This document shows, in pieces, positions 25,511 through 35,395 of a stretch of 64,000 nucleotides of DNA; positions within the stretch are counted from its first letter, which is position 1; each line of letters begins with the position of its first letter. The notes beneath the pieces are model-generated. The model was given only the letters and a program-made list of their open reading frames with translations. It was not told the origin of the DNA and ran no database searches. The position numbers and the translations under genes were made by a program. Source of the DNA: DUPU01 sp050952465. GTDB lineage: Bacteria > Bacillota > Dehalobacteriia > Dehalobacteriales > Dehalobacteriaceae. The DNA is taken from the NCBI GenBank assembly GCA_050952465.1, contig JBMNKZ010000005.1, positions 124,001 to 188,000 on the forward strand. The letters run 5' to 3'.

Positions 25511-26992
25511 ATGAAATTGTTTGAATTGATTCCTGAAAACCTGTTCTCCATATTAGCATCTAAAAACAAAAAAGTTTACCTGGAAGCTTTATTTGTTTTA
25601 CGTAAAGCCTTTAAACAAGAGATGGTAATTAGTAAGACGGATCTGGTATCCATGCTTATTGCCAGCCTAGATGAAATGATCTTGGACATTGATTTCTCCG
25701 ACGAGGATGCGTCATCGGGGGAAGACACCCGGTACATCCAATTCGGCGGCGATAGCTCGGGTACTCTTTCTGCTTCAGCTCACTTCCTTTTAAGAAGGCT
25801 TAGAGAGACCGGCTGGATAGATGTGGAATACCAGGTTAATTCTTTTGAAGAGAGTGTTACCTTACCGGATTACTCGATTAAGATTATCAATCTATTGTAT
25901 TCCCTTACCGAGGAGCAGACAACTGAATATAACTCCCATGTTTATTCAGCATATTCAGATTTGCGTACGGCTGATCAAGAGAGAGATGAATATATGTTTA
26001 CGGCTCTTGTCAGTGCTTATGAAAAAACAATGCAATTGCTCGATGAACTGAAGACTTTGCATAATAATATCCGCCGTTATCATCAGGCTTTAAACGAATA
26101 TGCCACAGTGAATGAGGTTTTAAAGGGGCATTTTGACGAATATAAATCTCTCATCTCGGATAGGATCTATCACCCGTTGAAAACTCTTGATTCGGTTCCC
26201 CGTTTCAGAACTCCCATTCTGAAAATTTTGGGAGGATGGATGGCTGATTATGATTTAAGGGAGAAAATAAGTGAACAAGCCCTTCTCAGGGGCAGATACC
26301 GAACAAAGGAAGAAGCCATGGAAGGGATCATCATGCTTATCGGGGAAATTACGGATACCTATGAGCGGCTTGATGAAATGCTGCAGGAAATTGATCGGAA
26401 AAATTCCGCTTATACCAGAGCCTCCATGGAAAAGATGCAGTATCTTTTGAACAGCGACCGGAGTATTAAAGGCAAGATTGTGGATCTCCTTATGGGACTG
26501 GCCGGAGAAAAAGAAAAAGGAAGTACTGATTTATATGAACAAATGTCAAAGGGGGTACAGCTTTTCCGACAGGGTTATATGGATTCCAACTCCCTGTATT
26601 TCCGAGATACCCGGCGGAAAAAGAATGAGAGTAACCCTCTAGAGGTTCGTGCACCTGAAGAGGACTTAGAAGATCAAACGTTGCAGGAATTTATTGATAA
26701 GGCCAGGAAAAGCTTCAGTCATCAGAGGGTGATGAACTTTATGAATGAAGTACTGAGAGAAAAAGATGTAGTAAACTCCGGTGAAATCCCCCTTGTCGGC
26801 GACGAAGAATTTATTCTGCTAATGCTTGCTGCCCTCAAGGGTACAGATAAAAAAATCTTCTATAGGGTAGAGTTTTTTGATGATTATAATGATTATTTTG
26901 ATGATGTTGATAATGTTGATGATGATGACGATTATATAGACAACAACGGCTACAGAGTACCCCGGATGCGTTTTTTAAGAAAGGAAAAATGA
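25511..26992 (+). CDS. jetA: Wadjet component JetA (kleisin-like)
   Basis: A 493-residue protein beginning MKLFELIPENLFSILASKNK, the typical JetA N terminus of the DUF5716-like type. It is the first gene of a four-gene jetA-B-C-D operon. In Wadjet systems JetA is the kleisin that closes the JetC SMC motor around plasmid DNA. The protein is mainly helical and charged with a coiled-coil middle. Near the C terminus there is an unusual acidic tract of aspartates with tyrosines (about residues 456-485) before VPRMRFLRK. ATG 25511 is preferred over 25490 by homology at the N terminus and by GAGAAAGG upstream. The stop is one base before jetB. Subtype was not resolved (probably type II or III). Confidence 0.82.
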   Translation: MKLFELIPENLFSILASKNKKVYLEALFVLRKAFKQEMVISKTDLVSMLIASLDEMILDIDFSDEDASSGEDTRYIQFGGDSSGTLSASAHFLLRRLRETGWIDVEYQVNSFEESVTLPDYSIKIINLLYSLTEEQTTEYNSHVYSAYSDLRTADQERDEYMFTALVSAYEKTMQLLDELKTLHNNIRRYHQALNEYATVNEVLKGHFDEYKSLISDRIYHPLKTLDSVPRFRTPILKILGGWMADYDLREKISEQALLRGRYRTKEEAMEGIIMLIGEITDTYERLDEMLQEIDRKNSAYTRASMEKMQYLLNSDRSIKGKIVDLLMGLAGEKEKGSTDLYEQMSKGVQLFRQGYMDSNSLYFRDTRRKKNESNPLEVRAPEEDLEDQTLQEFIDKARKSFSHQRVMNFMNEVLREKDVVNSGEIPLVGDEEFILLMLAALKGTDKKIFYRVEFFDDYNDYFDDVDNVDDDDDYIDNNGYRVPRMRFLRKEK

Positions 26993-26993
26993 T

Positions 26994-27671
26994 ATGTGGC
27001 ATGAACTTTACGGCAAACTGACCAATTGGGAAAAAGAAGAATTCAAACGTCTGTTAAATTTGGTTCTTTCCCATACTTTTATCGTCAGGGATTTGTATGA
27101 TCCCAAGGAAGGCATGATGAAAGTAAACTCAGAGTACCGTTTTATAGAAAGGAACTTTGAGCTTTTTCTGGAATATCTGGAGTTTGCCGGTTGGTCACTG
27201 GATAAGGACAGCAACTACGGAGTGATTAGCCTAAGGAATATTTATGACTATAACCGGCTACGCCTTGATCGGAATACCACCATGCTGCTCTATACTATGC
27301 GCCTGATATTTGAAGAGGAGAGGGAAAAGGTCGCTTTACAACACGAGATATTGACTACCACCGGGCAAATTATCCATAAACTGATTACCCTTGGTTTAGT
27401 TAAGAAAAAGCCTTCAGACAAAGACTTAGCAGATGCCTTCCGACTGCTGGCTTATCATAATGTGATTCAAAAGCTGGAGGGTACTTGGGAAGAGGCGGAG
27501 TGTAAAATTTTAATTCTTCCTTCTATTCTTTTTATAGTAACCAATGAAAGAATCAGCCGTATCCATGAGATGATGGAAGATGATAATGGAGAAACGGATT
27601 TTTCTTCAGAAAATGCTGGAAATGAAGAATCCGAAGAAGAAGTTATCAGGGGAGGAGAAGAGGAATCATGA
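26994..27671 (+). CDS. jetB: Wadjet component JetB (DUF4194-like, kite protein)
   Basis: A 225-residue acidic protein in the position and size of JetB, the KITE-type winged-helix subunit that binds the kleisin in MukBEF-like and Wadjet complexes. The N-terminal LTNWEKEEFKRLLNLVLSHT and the RLRLDRNTTMLLYTMRLIFE region fit the DUF4194 family, followed by a winged-helix-like segment and a Glu-rich tail. It starts one base after jetA and its TGA overlaps the jetC ATG (27668-27671), so the three genes are translationally coupled. It has no enzymatic motif, as expected. Confidence 0.82.
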   Translation: MWHELYGKLTNWEKEEFKRLLNLVLSHTFIVRDLYDPKEGMMKVNSEYRFIERNFELFLEYLEFAGWSLDKDSNYGVISLRNIYDYNRLRLDRNTTMLLYTMRLIFEEEREKVALQHEILTTTGQIIHKLITLGLVKKKPSDKDLADAFRLLAYHNVIQKLEGTWEEAECKILILPSILFIVTNERISRIHEMMEDDNGETDFSSENAGNEESEEEVIRGGEEES

Positions 27672-30600
27672 AAATACTGAAAAAAATGCTCCTCATTAAT
27701 TGGCATTATTTCTGGAACGAAATAATCGAATTTGAAGATATCAACTTCCTTACTGGTCGAAATGCTGCGGGTAAGTCCACTATGATTGACGCGTTGCAGC
27801 TGGTGCTTTTAGGGGATACCAGCGGCCACTTTTTTAATAAGGCCGCCAACGATAAATCCACTAGAACCCTCAAAGGCTATTTGTATGGTGAAGTAGGCGA
27901 GGACGGGGACGTTAATATCCAGTACCTGAGGAAAGGAAGGTTTACCAGCTTCATCGCCTGCGAATTTCATGACAGTATCAAGAACAAGGATTTTACCTTG
28001 GGCATCGTCTTTGATTGTTATGATGACGGCAGTTTTGAACACAGGTTCTTTTGTTTGGATGCGACAATTCCTGAAAATAGATTTATCATTGATAAAAAAC
28101 CCATGTCTTTAAAGCAGTTGCGGAGTTTTGCCCATAATAATTATAACAGGAGCAGGTTTGATTTTCCGGAGACCAATCGAGGGTATCAAGAATTATTAAA
28201 AGGCAAGCTGGGGGGACTAAAGAATAAATACTTCAGTCTCCTGAAGAAAGCGGTGCCTTTTTCACCCATTAAAGACATTGAGGTTTTTATCACAGAATAC
28301 GTGTGCGATGTCAAAGGTGTCATCGATATCAGCATGATGCAGGATAATATCCGCTATTATAAACGGTTGGAGCAAGACGCCGGTGTGATTGAAAAACGGG
28401 TCAATGCTCTTCAAGATATTTCCGATAAATATAAGCTATGGCAGGAAGAAAAACAGAGACTGGAGATGCAGACATACATTATTGAGAGGGCCGAGCACCA
28501 GAAATCTCTGGATAGGTTGGAGAACCTGCAGGAACAAAACAGGATTAAAAAGAAGGAATTAGCCGATACCGAAACTCAACAAAAGAAATATGATAATGAG
28601 ATTAACGAATTTAGAATTGAAAAGGAAAAGCTCACCCGGGATAAAGTATCTTCAGACATTTATAAGAAGAAAGACGAATTGGATAATAGAAAGGAACAGT
28701 TAGCATTAGAAATTGAAAGGATCAAAGCTGATCTGGAAAAGAACACCAAAAACCTGAGAAAATACGGACTGGTCTGGAGAGACAATGCCCGTCAGTTCAA
28801 AGACCTGAGTGACCTGAATTTTCTTAATTATGCACAACTGTCTGCCAAGAGTCTGCCGGAAAAATGGAATTGGCTCTGTGCTCTCTGTGATCAGGTGGTA
28901 AGCTATGCTGAAAAGCTGATCGATGCTGATCTTGAAAACATATCTAACCCTGGAACAGATGGATTTAAAGAAGTCAGAAATTGCATCACCTGTTTTAAAG
29001 GCAATGCTCAAGAGGTGCGTTATTACTTTGTCCAAGCCCAGGAAGACGCGCACAGGAAGCTTAAAGAAAGTGAAGCTCTCCTGGAAAGTATGAAGCAAGG
29101 GATTAAACCTTACGATGCAAAGCTGATCGGCCTAAGGGATGCCATCGCCGGGGGACTCACTAAGATACATGGAAAAAACATTGAAGTTCATATACTGGCT
29201 GACCTTCTGGAGGTTAAGGATTCCCGCTGGAGTAAAGCTATCGAAGGCTATCTACACACGCAGAAATTTTACCTTTTAGTGGAACCGGAGTATTTTGTAG
29301 ATGCTCTGAAAATATATGATCAACTTAAATTCGCCCAGGGCTTTTACGACTGGGGGCTGATTGACAGCGAAAAACTATTAAAGCGAAATCCCCAGCAAAA
29401 GCGGGGAAGTTTGGCAGAAGAAGTTTCGGCCGAAAACACCTATGCCAGGTTATTTGTGGATTATGTAATGGGTAGTGTGATTAAGTGTGATCGGGTGGAA
29501 GACCTGAGAAATTATGACCGGGCTATTACGGACAGCGGGATGCTCTACCAGAATTATGTGGCCAGACAACTGAATCCGGAACGCTGGAAGGCACCATATA
29601 TTGGGCGAAAAGCAGTTGATGAGCAGATCAGGATAAAAAAAGAGGAGATTTCCCGGGTTACAGAGTTGCTGCAAATTTATCGTAAGCCCTTGGCTGCCCT
29701 CAAGAATATCACGGATATGGAGGCCATGAATGCCAATGAGGTGGAAATTATCCAGAGGAGTATGGACAGTGCCAGTGGCTTACCTCAGCTGGAAAGTGAC
29801 TACCGGTCTATACTTAAGCAATTAGGAGAACTGGATCTTACCTGGCTGATGGGGCTTGATGCCAAGATTAAGGAGTTGGAAGTAGAAATTGGCCTGATGG
29901 AGCAAAAGAATAAGGATCTTAATGAGAAGATGGGAGAACTCAAAGAGATAATTAAAGGGATTGAGAAAGAAAAAATTCCTGGAGAACAGTCTTCCATCAA
30001 GGCCAAGCAGGATAAGATTAATGCTTTATTCCAAAGGGACTGGATTGACGAATATGGTGAGCCCAGGTTCCTGAAAGAATTGGAAGCCAGGAGAAGTGCC
30101 GAACAAGTATATACCGCCTTTTACGCGCAAGTGGCTAGGACAAGAAATCAGACGGAGAAGAAAAAAGAGGATCTGGCGGCAGTCCGCTCCAACTATAACA
30201 GAGATTACAAGATGTCCTATGATATTAATCTTCCTCACAATGCACCTTATGAAAAGGAATTGGGTGAACTGCGGGAAGTTAAACTGCCCGAATATCTCCA
30301 AAAAATTCAGGATGCCAGAGAAAAAGCCTCCGAGCAGTTCCGGGATGATTTCCTGGCCAAATTAAAGTCTAATATTGACACTGTGAAAAACCAGATTGAG
30401 GAATTGAATGGGGCTTTGAAAGAAAGCAGCTGGGGGAGGGACAGGTACCGTTTCGTAGTAACCCCAAAGGCTGAATACCGGCGATATTATGATATGATCA
30501 CCGATGAAATGCTCTTGGAAGGCTATAATATAGCTTCGCAGCTTTTCCGGGACAAGCATAAGGATGCGATTGATGAACTGTTTAAGCGGATTGTGGATGT

Positions 30601-31087
30601 TGATTTTGAAATGGATGCGGAAACCCGGGCGGAAATTGAGAAAAACATCAAAAGGTTCACCGATTACAGAACCTATCTTAAATTTGATCTCATTGTGACA
30701 GATGAAGAAGATCGGAATCAGCGTCTTTCCCGTACTCTAAACAAAAAATCGGGAGGGGAGACCCAAACCCCGTTTTACATCTCGGTATTGGCATCTTTTG
30801 CCCAGCTTTACCGGGTTCGGCATAAGAATGAGTCGGGGAATACCATGCGGTTGATTATCTTCGACGAGGCGTTCAGTAAGATGGACAGCGAGAGAATCCA
30901 GGAAAGCATTAAACTGCTCCGGCGTTTTGGCTTACAGGCAATACTCTCCGCTCCGCCGGAGAAGATAGGAGATATCGCGCCGCTGGTTGACAGGAACCTC
31001 TGTGTATTCCGCAGTGGAGATAGGTCATATGTCAAGGCGTTCGACTCCAAGAAATTAATTGAGGAAGAATTAATTGAGGAAAACTAA
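27668..31087 (+). CDS. jetC: Wadjet component JetC (SMC/MukB-like ATPase)
   Basis: A 1139-residue SMC-type ATPase. Walker A GRNAAGKST lies at residues 30-38 in the head (INFLTGRNAAGKSTMIDALQ). Two long coiled coils follow, around a hinge-like region near residues 500-620. The C-terminal head has the ABC signature in KKSGGETQTPFYI and Walker B in MRLIIFDEAFSKMD near residue 1062. In Wadjet, JetABC extrudes DNA loops on closed circular plasmids and JetD then cuts them. The long frame is intact, which argues for selection. The C terminus runs into a short tandem repeat (31059-31117) that continues into the jetD leader. Confidence 0.9.
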   Translation: MKILKKMLLINWHYFWNEIIEFEDINFLTGRNAAGKSTMIDALQLVLLGDTSGHFFNKAANDKSTRTLKGYLYGEVGEDGDVNIQYLRKGRFTSFIACEFHDSIKNKDFTLGIVFDCYDDGSFEHRFFCLDATIPENRFIIDKKPMSLKQLRSFAHNNYNRSRFDFPETNRGYQELLKGKLGGLKNKYFSLLKKAVPFSPIKDIEVFITEYVCDVKGVIDISMMQDNIRYYKRLEQDAGVIEKRVNALQDISDKYKLWQEEKQRLEMQTYIIERAEHQKSLDRLENLQEQNRIKKKELADTETQQKKYDNEINEFRIEKEKLTRDKVSSDIYKKKDELDNRKEQLALEIERIKADLEKNTKNLRKYGLVWRDNARQFKDLSDLNFLNYAQLSAKSLPEKWNWLCALCDQVVSYAEKLIDADLENISNPGTDGFKEVRNCITCFKGNAQEVRYYFVQAQEDAHRKLKESEALLESMKQGIKPYDAKLIGLRDAIAGGLTKIHGKNIEVHILADLLEVKDSRWSKAIEGYLHTQKFYLLVEPEYFVDALKIYDQLKFAQGFYDWGLIDSEKLLKRNPQQKRGSLAEEVSAENTYARLFVDYVMGSVIKCDRVEDLRNYDRAITDSGMLYQNYVARQLNPERWKAPYIGRKAVDEQIRIKKEEISRVTELLQIYRKPLAALKNITDMEAMNANEVEIIQRSMDSASGLPQLESDYRSILKQLGELDLTWLMGLDAKIKELEVEIGLMEQKNKDLNEKMGELKEIIKGIEKEKIPGEQSSIKAKQDKINALFQRDWIDEYGEPRFLKELEARRSAEQVYTAFYAQVARTRNQTEKKKEDLAAVRSNYNRDYKMSYDINLPHNAPYEKELGELREVKLPEYLQKIQDAREKASEQFRDDFLAKLKSNIDTVKNQIEELNGALKESSWGRDRYRFVVTPKAEYRRYYDMITDEMLLEGYNIASQLFRDKHKDAIDELFKRIVDVDFEMDAETRAEIEKNIKRFTDYRTYLKFDLIVTDEEDRNQRLSRTLNKKSGGETQTPFYISVLASFAQLYRVRHKNESGNTMRLIIFDEAFSKMDSERIQESIKLLRRFGLQAILSAPPEKIGDIAPLVDRNLCVFRSGDRSYVKAFDSKKLIEEELIEEN

Positions 31088-31117
31088 TTGAAGAAAAATT
31101 AATTGAGGAAAAAGAAA

Positions 31118-32356
31118 ATGAATTATAAAAAACTGCTGCTTAACAGACTGCTGGACAAGTTTGAAAGAAGCAAGTCATACTTGGATGCCAGTGTGTCCCG
31201 GCGCATCATGCTCAAATTGGGGTCATCCGACTATCCGGAATATGATATTGAAAACAGCGCCACGCGAGAGATTGTGAACTTGGCCGTGATAGAGCTTAAC
31301 AAAAAAGGAATCCTGGGGTACGAATGGCACAAATATGAGCGGGGAAATATAATGCATCGAGTCTGGCTGCAACTTGATCGGGTGGAGGATGCTTATCAAG
31401 AAGCAGGAAGAATCGCAAAAAGTAAAAAAGCTGCTCATGTTTTGGATATGGTACGAAAGAGCAAGGAAACGATCAGCACGGCTTGGATCAAGGAATTTTT
31501 GGAGGACGCCGAATCAGGAATCTCAGAAAGAAGGAGTGTTGCACCGTATTTTCCTGATGACTGTAAAGTAACGGGAGCAATTCTCACGGCCTTGGAGGCG
31601 ATAGACCAGAATATAAACGAAGAATTTTTGGAAAGAGTATTCAGCCTAAAGTGCTATGGAGAATCTAAGTATTTCGAAAAAAATGTGAAGCATAAAATAG
31701 TTCGCCTGATAAAGAAATATCTCATAAAAGAGGATTATGATTCGGGTTTACTGAGTGAAGACGAGGTTTTGGCACAGGTGGGTATAGTTAAAGCACCGGA
31801 ATTAATAGAATTTGCCGGATCGATGCAGGCAAGATTGTCAGGCAAGGCAGTTGATTTCGCAATCTTTCATCACGGAGTGGCTCTCAACTCGTATACTGCC
31901 TCTGAACTGGAAATAGCCGATTTATCCGCTGTTCATAAGGTATTGTTTATTGAAAACAAGGCTAATTATATAGATTATCTCGCCAAAAAAAGAGCTGAGG
32001 ATGAACTGGTTGTGTTTCATGGAGGATTTTACAGCCCCGCAAAAGGACAATTCTTTCAAAAAATTTATGACTCTGTTTTGAAAGAAAAAACTCAGTTTTA
32101 CCACTGGGGGGATATCGATCTAGGTGGATTCAGGATGTTCCATCGACTGAGGAAAGATATAATACCTGAACTTAAACCCTTTCTTATGGATAAAGAAGCT
32201 TTACTTGCTAAGAAAGACTATTGGATTTCATTGGATAAAAACTATAAGAAAGAATTAGAGAAGCTTCTCTCTATGGATGAGTATGCCCTGTTCCATGAGG
32301 TGATCAGATTGATGCTAAGATCAGATTGCCGTCTGGAGCAAGAGGCGTTCCTGTAA
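31118..32356 (+). CDS. jetD: Wadjet component JetD (TOPRIM-type nuclease)
   Basis: A 412-residue JetD. The C-terminal TOPRIM-like nuclease core is visible: glutamate in KVLFIENKANYIDYL, the DxD-type metal motif in HWGDIDLGGFRMFHRL, and a final EQEAFL. The N-terminal ~200 residues form the DUF3322-like arm. JetD is the endonuclease that cleaves plasmid DNA once the JetABC motor has compacted it. ATG 31118 is used rather than the upstream TTG 31103 because TTGAGGA lies eight bases before it. The TAA stop is embedded in TAACACAGGGG, the left tip of RAYT copy 6. Confidence 0.87.
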   Translation: MNYKKLLLNRLLDKFERSKSYLDASVSRRIMLKLGSSDYPEYDIENSATREIVNLAVIELNKKGILGYEWHKYERGNIMHRVWLQLDRVEDAYQEAGRIAKSKKAAHVLDMVRKSKETISTAWIKEFLEDAESGISERRSVAPYFPDDCKVTGAILTALEAIDQNINEEFLERVFSLKCYGESKYFEKNVKHKIVRLIKKYLIKEDYDSGLLSEDEVLAQVGIVKAPELIEFAGSMQARLSGKAVDFAIFHHGVALNSYTASELEIADLSAVHKVLFIENKANYIDYLAKKRAEDELVVFHGGFYSPAKGQFFQKIYDSVLKEKTQFYHWGDIDLGGFRMFHRLRKDIIPELKPFLMDKEALLAKKDYWISLDKNYKKELEKLLSMDEYALFHEVIRLMLRSDCRLEQEAFL

Positions 32357-32465
32357 CACAGGGGTAACACAGGGGGACGCTTTTGGTGTGTCATCCACGG
32401 CTCTGCAGTCCCGGTCCTATTTACGCGGCACTTATGGATATTATTATTTAATGATATTATTATTT

Positions 32466-34369
32466 GATTCCACTGCAAAAACAGGTTGTTTAACCCCTAT
32501 GGGGGTTTTCAATAGTAAAAATTGTCTTGAGCAGATAGCTCAAAAAGTTCTTTTTCAACTGAAGATCGCTAATTTAGACCTCCATTACTATGGTTTTGTG
32601 TTCGTTAACCTAAATTTGGGCATAATATCCCTGCTTTTGGCCTTTTCGGCTTCCTTAGCTTGCCCAGAGCCATCCGGGAAAACTGCTTAATATTTCGGGC
32701 TATAATTTTGTAAGCAGTGACCAAGTAAGTTTTTAGCACGCCACGTGTGTAAAGGTTATTCAGATCTTCCCCTCTTTTTAGAGCGGAGTTGGTTGCTTCG
32801 ATTCCAGCACGATAACTGGTGTTTTCACGTCTGACCGCAATATTGTGTATTTGATCTCTAACCCGGTCAGCCTGGATGGTTTTTAAACTAACCCGTAATA
32901 TCCGGTCTTTCTTCTGGGTCTTTACTGGACATATATCAAAATTCGGGCATCCTTGGCAATCCTCGTGTTTGAAGTGGCAACTGCTAGTCTTGGAACCGGG
33001 ATTGAAATCGCTTCTAAATGGGATCTTGCCCTGGGGACAACTGATTATTTTCATATCATCATCAAACTTAAAACTGGTTGTGGAAAGTTTATCTGATGGA
33101 GCCTTACGTCCGGTCATATCTGTATAGTGTAGGTTAACCTCTAGCTCATCTGCCATTTCTATGACCTCTTGGCCGTAGTAACCTCCATCTAAGTAGATGT
33201 CCTTTACATCCGTCCTTTGTTTGATGATGGGTATGCGCTCCTTAGCCATCTCTACATCGCTGATGTTATTGGGTTGTACTGAAAAGTCGGTAATCACCTG
33301 AATCGGGTTTTCTTTGCTACTGGTTTCGCTCACGTTTAAAACGTAGCCGCTATGGTTCTTACCCGCTTTGTTACGGAAGGTAGCGTCACTATCATAAGCT
33401 GATTGCAGGGAACCGCTTTCAATTTCACTACTGGGCTTGGCGAGCCATATTCCCTTAGATTCATCGAAGGCAGCCTGTTCGCCTAGAAAACGCTTAAGCA
33501 GAACCATTTCTCGTTTTGAAGCAAGGTTACGATCCTTATTTGCCAAGTTATCTACCTCTTGCATGAGGTTAAGGACTTTCTGGAACCTGCTTTCCAGTTC
33601 CTGATTTCTAGTTCTGTATAGTAAATCAGTTCTGAAGCTATCTCTTAACACTTGTTTGAGATTATCGGAAAGCATGTTAGAAGCAATGCCTCTTACCGCT
33701 TGAACCAATACATCCAGGGCTAACGAGAGTCTACCGGCTTTCTTGATATTGGGAGAAATCAAGGTAGAATCCATACGCTGGTCATCGGTTTTTATCCCGG
33801 CTTGTTCGATAAAATTCTTGGTTAGGATTTCAAACTGTTGGAAAATCACTTCATCTTGCTCGGGATACTCTAATATGTGCCTATAAACTCTTTCTCTGAA
33901 TTCGTAAAGGGTACGTTCAGCCAGGTAAACCTCACCCAGGTTTCTTATACCTAGGGCATAATTGACCTGGAAGTTAAAGTAGAACTGCTCGATTAATTCT
34001 TGATCAGTATAACCAAACATGTTTTTGATAATCTCTAATGACATCAGTATATTAACTGGAACATTGGGTCTGCCGGTATCAAGACAATACATGGGGGCAA
34101 ACAGATCTTCGTTGATTTTACAAAAAACATGTTCATAGAAAACTGGTGCCCAGGTTTTGTTTAGTAGTTTGGCTACACTTGGTCTCATGGACTGGTAATG
34201 GCTAAAAAGTTCATCTTGATAGTGACTATCGTTTTTACGGAACATACTGCAAAACCACCCTAAAGTTAGTTTATCTTTTATTTGCTTTAAATATCTAACT
34301 ATTACTTCGATATTCACAGTGGTTTATCCTGCTGTTTTACAATATTTTTGGGGTTTTTGCAGTGGAATC
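32466..34369 (-). mobile_element. IS1182-family insertion sequence, 1904 bp
   Basis: Inverted ends GATTCCACTGCAAAAAC (left) and GTTTTTGCAGTGGAATC (right) are perfect over 17 bp. TTATTT occurs on both flanks (32460-32465 and 34370-34375) and is probably the target duplication. One transposase gene fills the element on the minus strand. The perfect ends and intact gene suggest a recent insertion into the RAYT element. Confidence 0.88.
32605..34317 (-). CDS. IS1182-family transposase
   Basis: A 570-residue DDE transposase with the IS1182 layout. The N-terminal domain around DTGRPNVPVNILMSLEIIKN (DUF772) is followed by D in DDQRMDSTLIS, D in DIYLDGGYYGQE, and a C-terminal DDE domain with the E in GIEATNSALKRGED. 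A Cys-rich stretch (CHFKHEDCQGCPNFDICP) is typical of the family. The frame is intact between perfect inverted repeats, so the element may be active. It is transcribed opposite to the RAYT gene it interrupts upstream. Confidence 0.9.
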   Translation of the reverse strand: MNIEVIVRYLKQIKDKLTLGWFCSMFRKNDSHYQDELFSHYQSMRPSVAKLLNKTWAPVFYEHVFCKINEDLFAPMYCLDTGRPNVPVNILMSLEIIKNMFGYTDQELIEQFYFNFQVNYALGIRNLGEVYLAERTLYEFRERVYRHILEYPEQDEVIFQQFEILTKNFIEQAGIKTDDQRMDSTLISPNIKKAGRLSLALDVLVQAVRGIASNMLSDNLKQVLRDSFRTDLLYRTRNQELESRFQKVLNLMQEVDNLANKDRNLASKREMVLLKRFLGEQAAFDESKGIWLAKPSSEIESGSLQSAYDSDATFRNKAGKNHSGYVLNVSETSSKENPIQVITDFSVQPNNISDVEMAKERIPIIKQRTDVKDIYLDGGYYGQEVIEMADELEVNLHYTDMTGRKAPSDKLSTTSFKFDDDMKIISCPQGKIPFRSDFNPGSKTSSCHFKHEDCQGCPNFDICPVKTQKKDRILRVSLKTIQADRVRDQIHNIAVRRENTSYRAGIEATNSALKRGEDLNNLYTRGVLKTYLVTAYKIIARNIKQFSRMALGKLRKPKRPKAGILCPNLG

Positions 34370-34408
34370 TTATTTTAATAAATTATAAAAAAGGAAGGAT
34401 GTTTCGAA

Positions 34409-35188
34409 ATGCCTCGCAAATCCAGACAGATTAGCCCCACCGGCATCTATCATTTGATGGCGCGGGGGATAAATCGTGAACCAATTTTTCATGATGATAG
34501 TGACCGCCTGAGATATTTGGAAACTTTGAAACGGATTTCCAATGAAAGTGATGCTGCAGTTTTTGGTTATTGTTTAATGGACAACCATGTGCACATTTTG
34601 CTTAAGGAAGGTGAAACCGGGATCTCCAAAATAATGCATCGGCTTGGTGCGAGTTATGCTTATTATTACAATTTAAAATACGAGCGGGTGGGTCATGTTT
34701 TTCAGAACCGTTTTAGAAGTGAAACTATCAAAGATGAAAAGTACCTGTTAACGGTGATTCGTTATATTCATAATAATCCTGTAAAAGCGGGTAAGAAAAC
34801 TAAGGCGGAAGAATATCGTTGGAGCAGTTGCGAGGCATATTACGGAGGCATGGATGTTTTGCCGGGATTAACCAGTGTCGATTATATTCTCAGTTTATTT
34901 TGTGAAAATACAGAACAGGCAATGAAAGAAATGCAAAAGTTCAATGAAATGGAAACAGAGGATCAGTGCCTGGAAGAAAATGAAGATAATAATGAAAAAG
35001 TATTAAGTGATACCAAGGCTTGTCAAATAATCGAATCTATTGTGGGAAATAGGCCATTCAGTATTTTTCATGAAATAAGTAAAACAGAGCGGGATGAGGT
35101 GTTACGTCGGTTAAAAGTCAAGGGGTTGAGTATCAGACAAATCTCCCGTTTAACCGGTGTAAGCTTTAACATTGTTAAGAGGGCATAA
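34409..35188 (+). CDS. REP-associated tyrosine transposase (RAYT, Y1 HUH family)
   Basis: A 259-residue single-strand HUH transposase of the TnpA-REP type. The HUH histidines lie in LMDNHVHILLKEG (about residue 55) and the catalytic tyrosine lies in SYAYYYNLKYERVGHVFQNR. A C-terminal extension of about 90 residues ends in a helix-turn-helix-like segment (GLSIRQISRLTGVSFNIVKR). Such enzymes mobilise or shape REP hairpins and leave no target duplication. GGAAGGATG precedes ATG 34409. Degraded copies of this gene lie at 4909, 6119, 10410 and 13844. The upstream IS1182 insertion may have removed its promoter. Confidence 0.92.
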   Translation: MPRKSRQISPTGIYHLMARGINREPIFHDDSDRLRYLETLKRISNESDAAVFGYCLMDNHVHILLKEGETGISKIMHRLGASYAYYYNLKYERVGHVFQNRFRSETIKDEKYLLTVIRYIHNNPVKAGKKTKAEEYRWSSCEAYYGGMDVLPGLTSVDYILSLFCENTEQAMKEMQKFNEMETEDQCLEENEDNNEKVLSDTKACQIIESIVGNRPFSIFHEISKTERDEVLRRLKVKGLSIRQISRLTGVSFNIVKRA

Positions 35189-35257
35189 CTGAATATACAT
35201 AACTGCATATAGGGGAATAATGGAATAGTGGAGTAATGGAGTAATAAATAAAAAAAG

Positions 35258-35395
35258 CATAATGAGAGACTATCCCATATTTTGTGTAAACCTCTTGGTT
35301 GATGTAGAATAAATACACCAATCAGGAGGTTTTTATTTTGGGAAGAAGAAACGAAAGTCCGGAAAAGAAAAAAAGAGAGCCTTAATTGCGGGGCT
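35258..35395 (+). mobile_element. fragment resembling the left end and start of an IS256-type element
   Basis: GAGACTATCCCATATTTTGT at 35258 resembles an IS256-type terminal repeat. AGGAGG then precedes a short frame (GRRNESPEKKKREPLIAGL) ending 35399 that looks like the first codons of a transposase. The rest is absent. It lies inside the right part of RAYT copy 6. The assignment is tentative. Confidence 0.35.
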
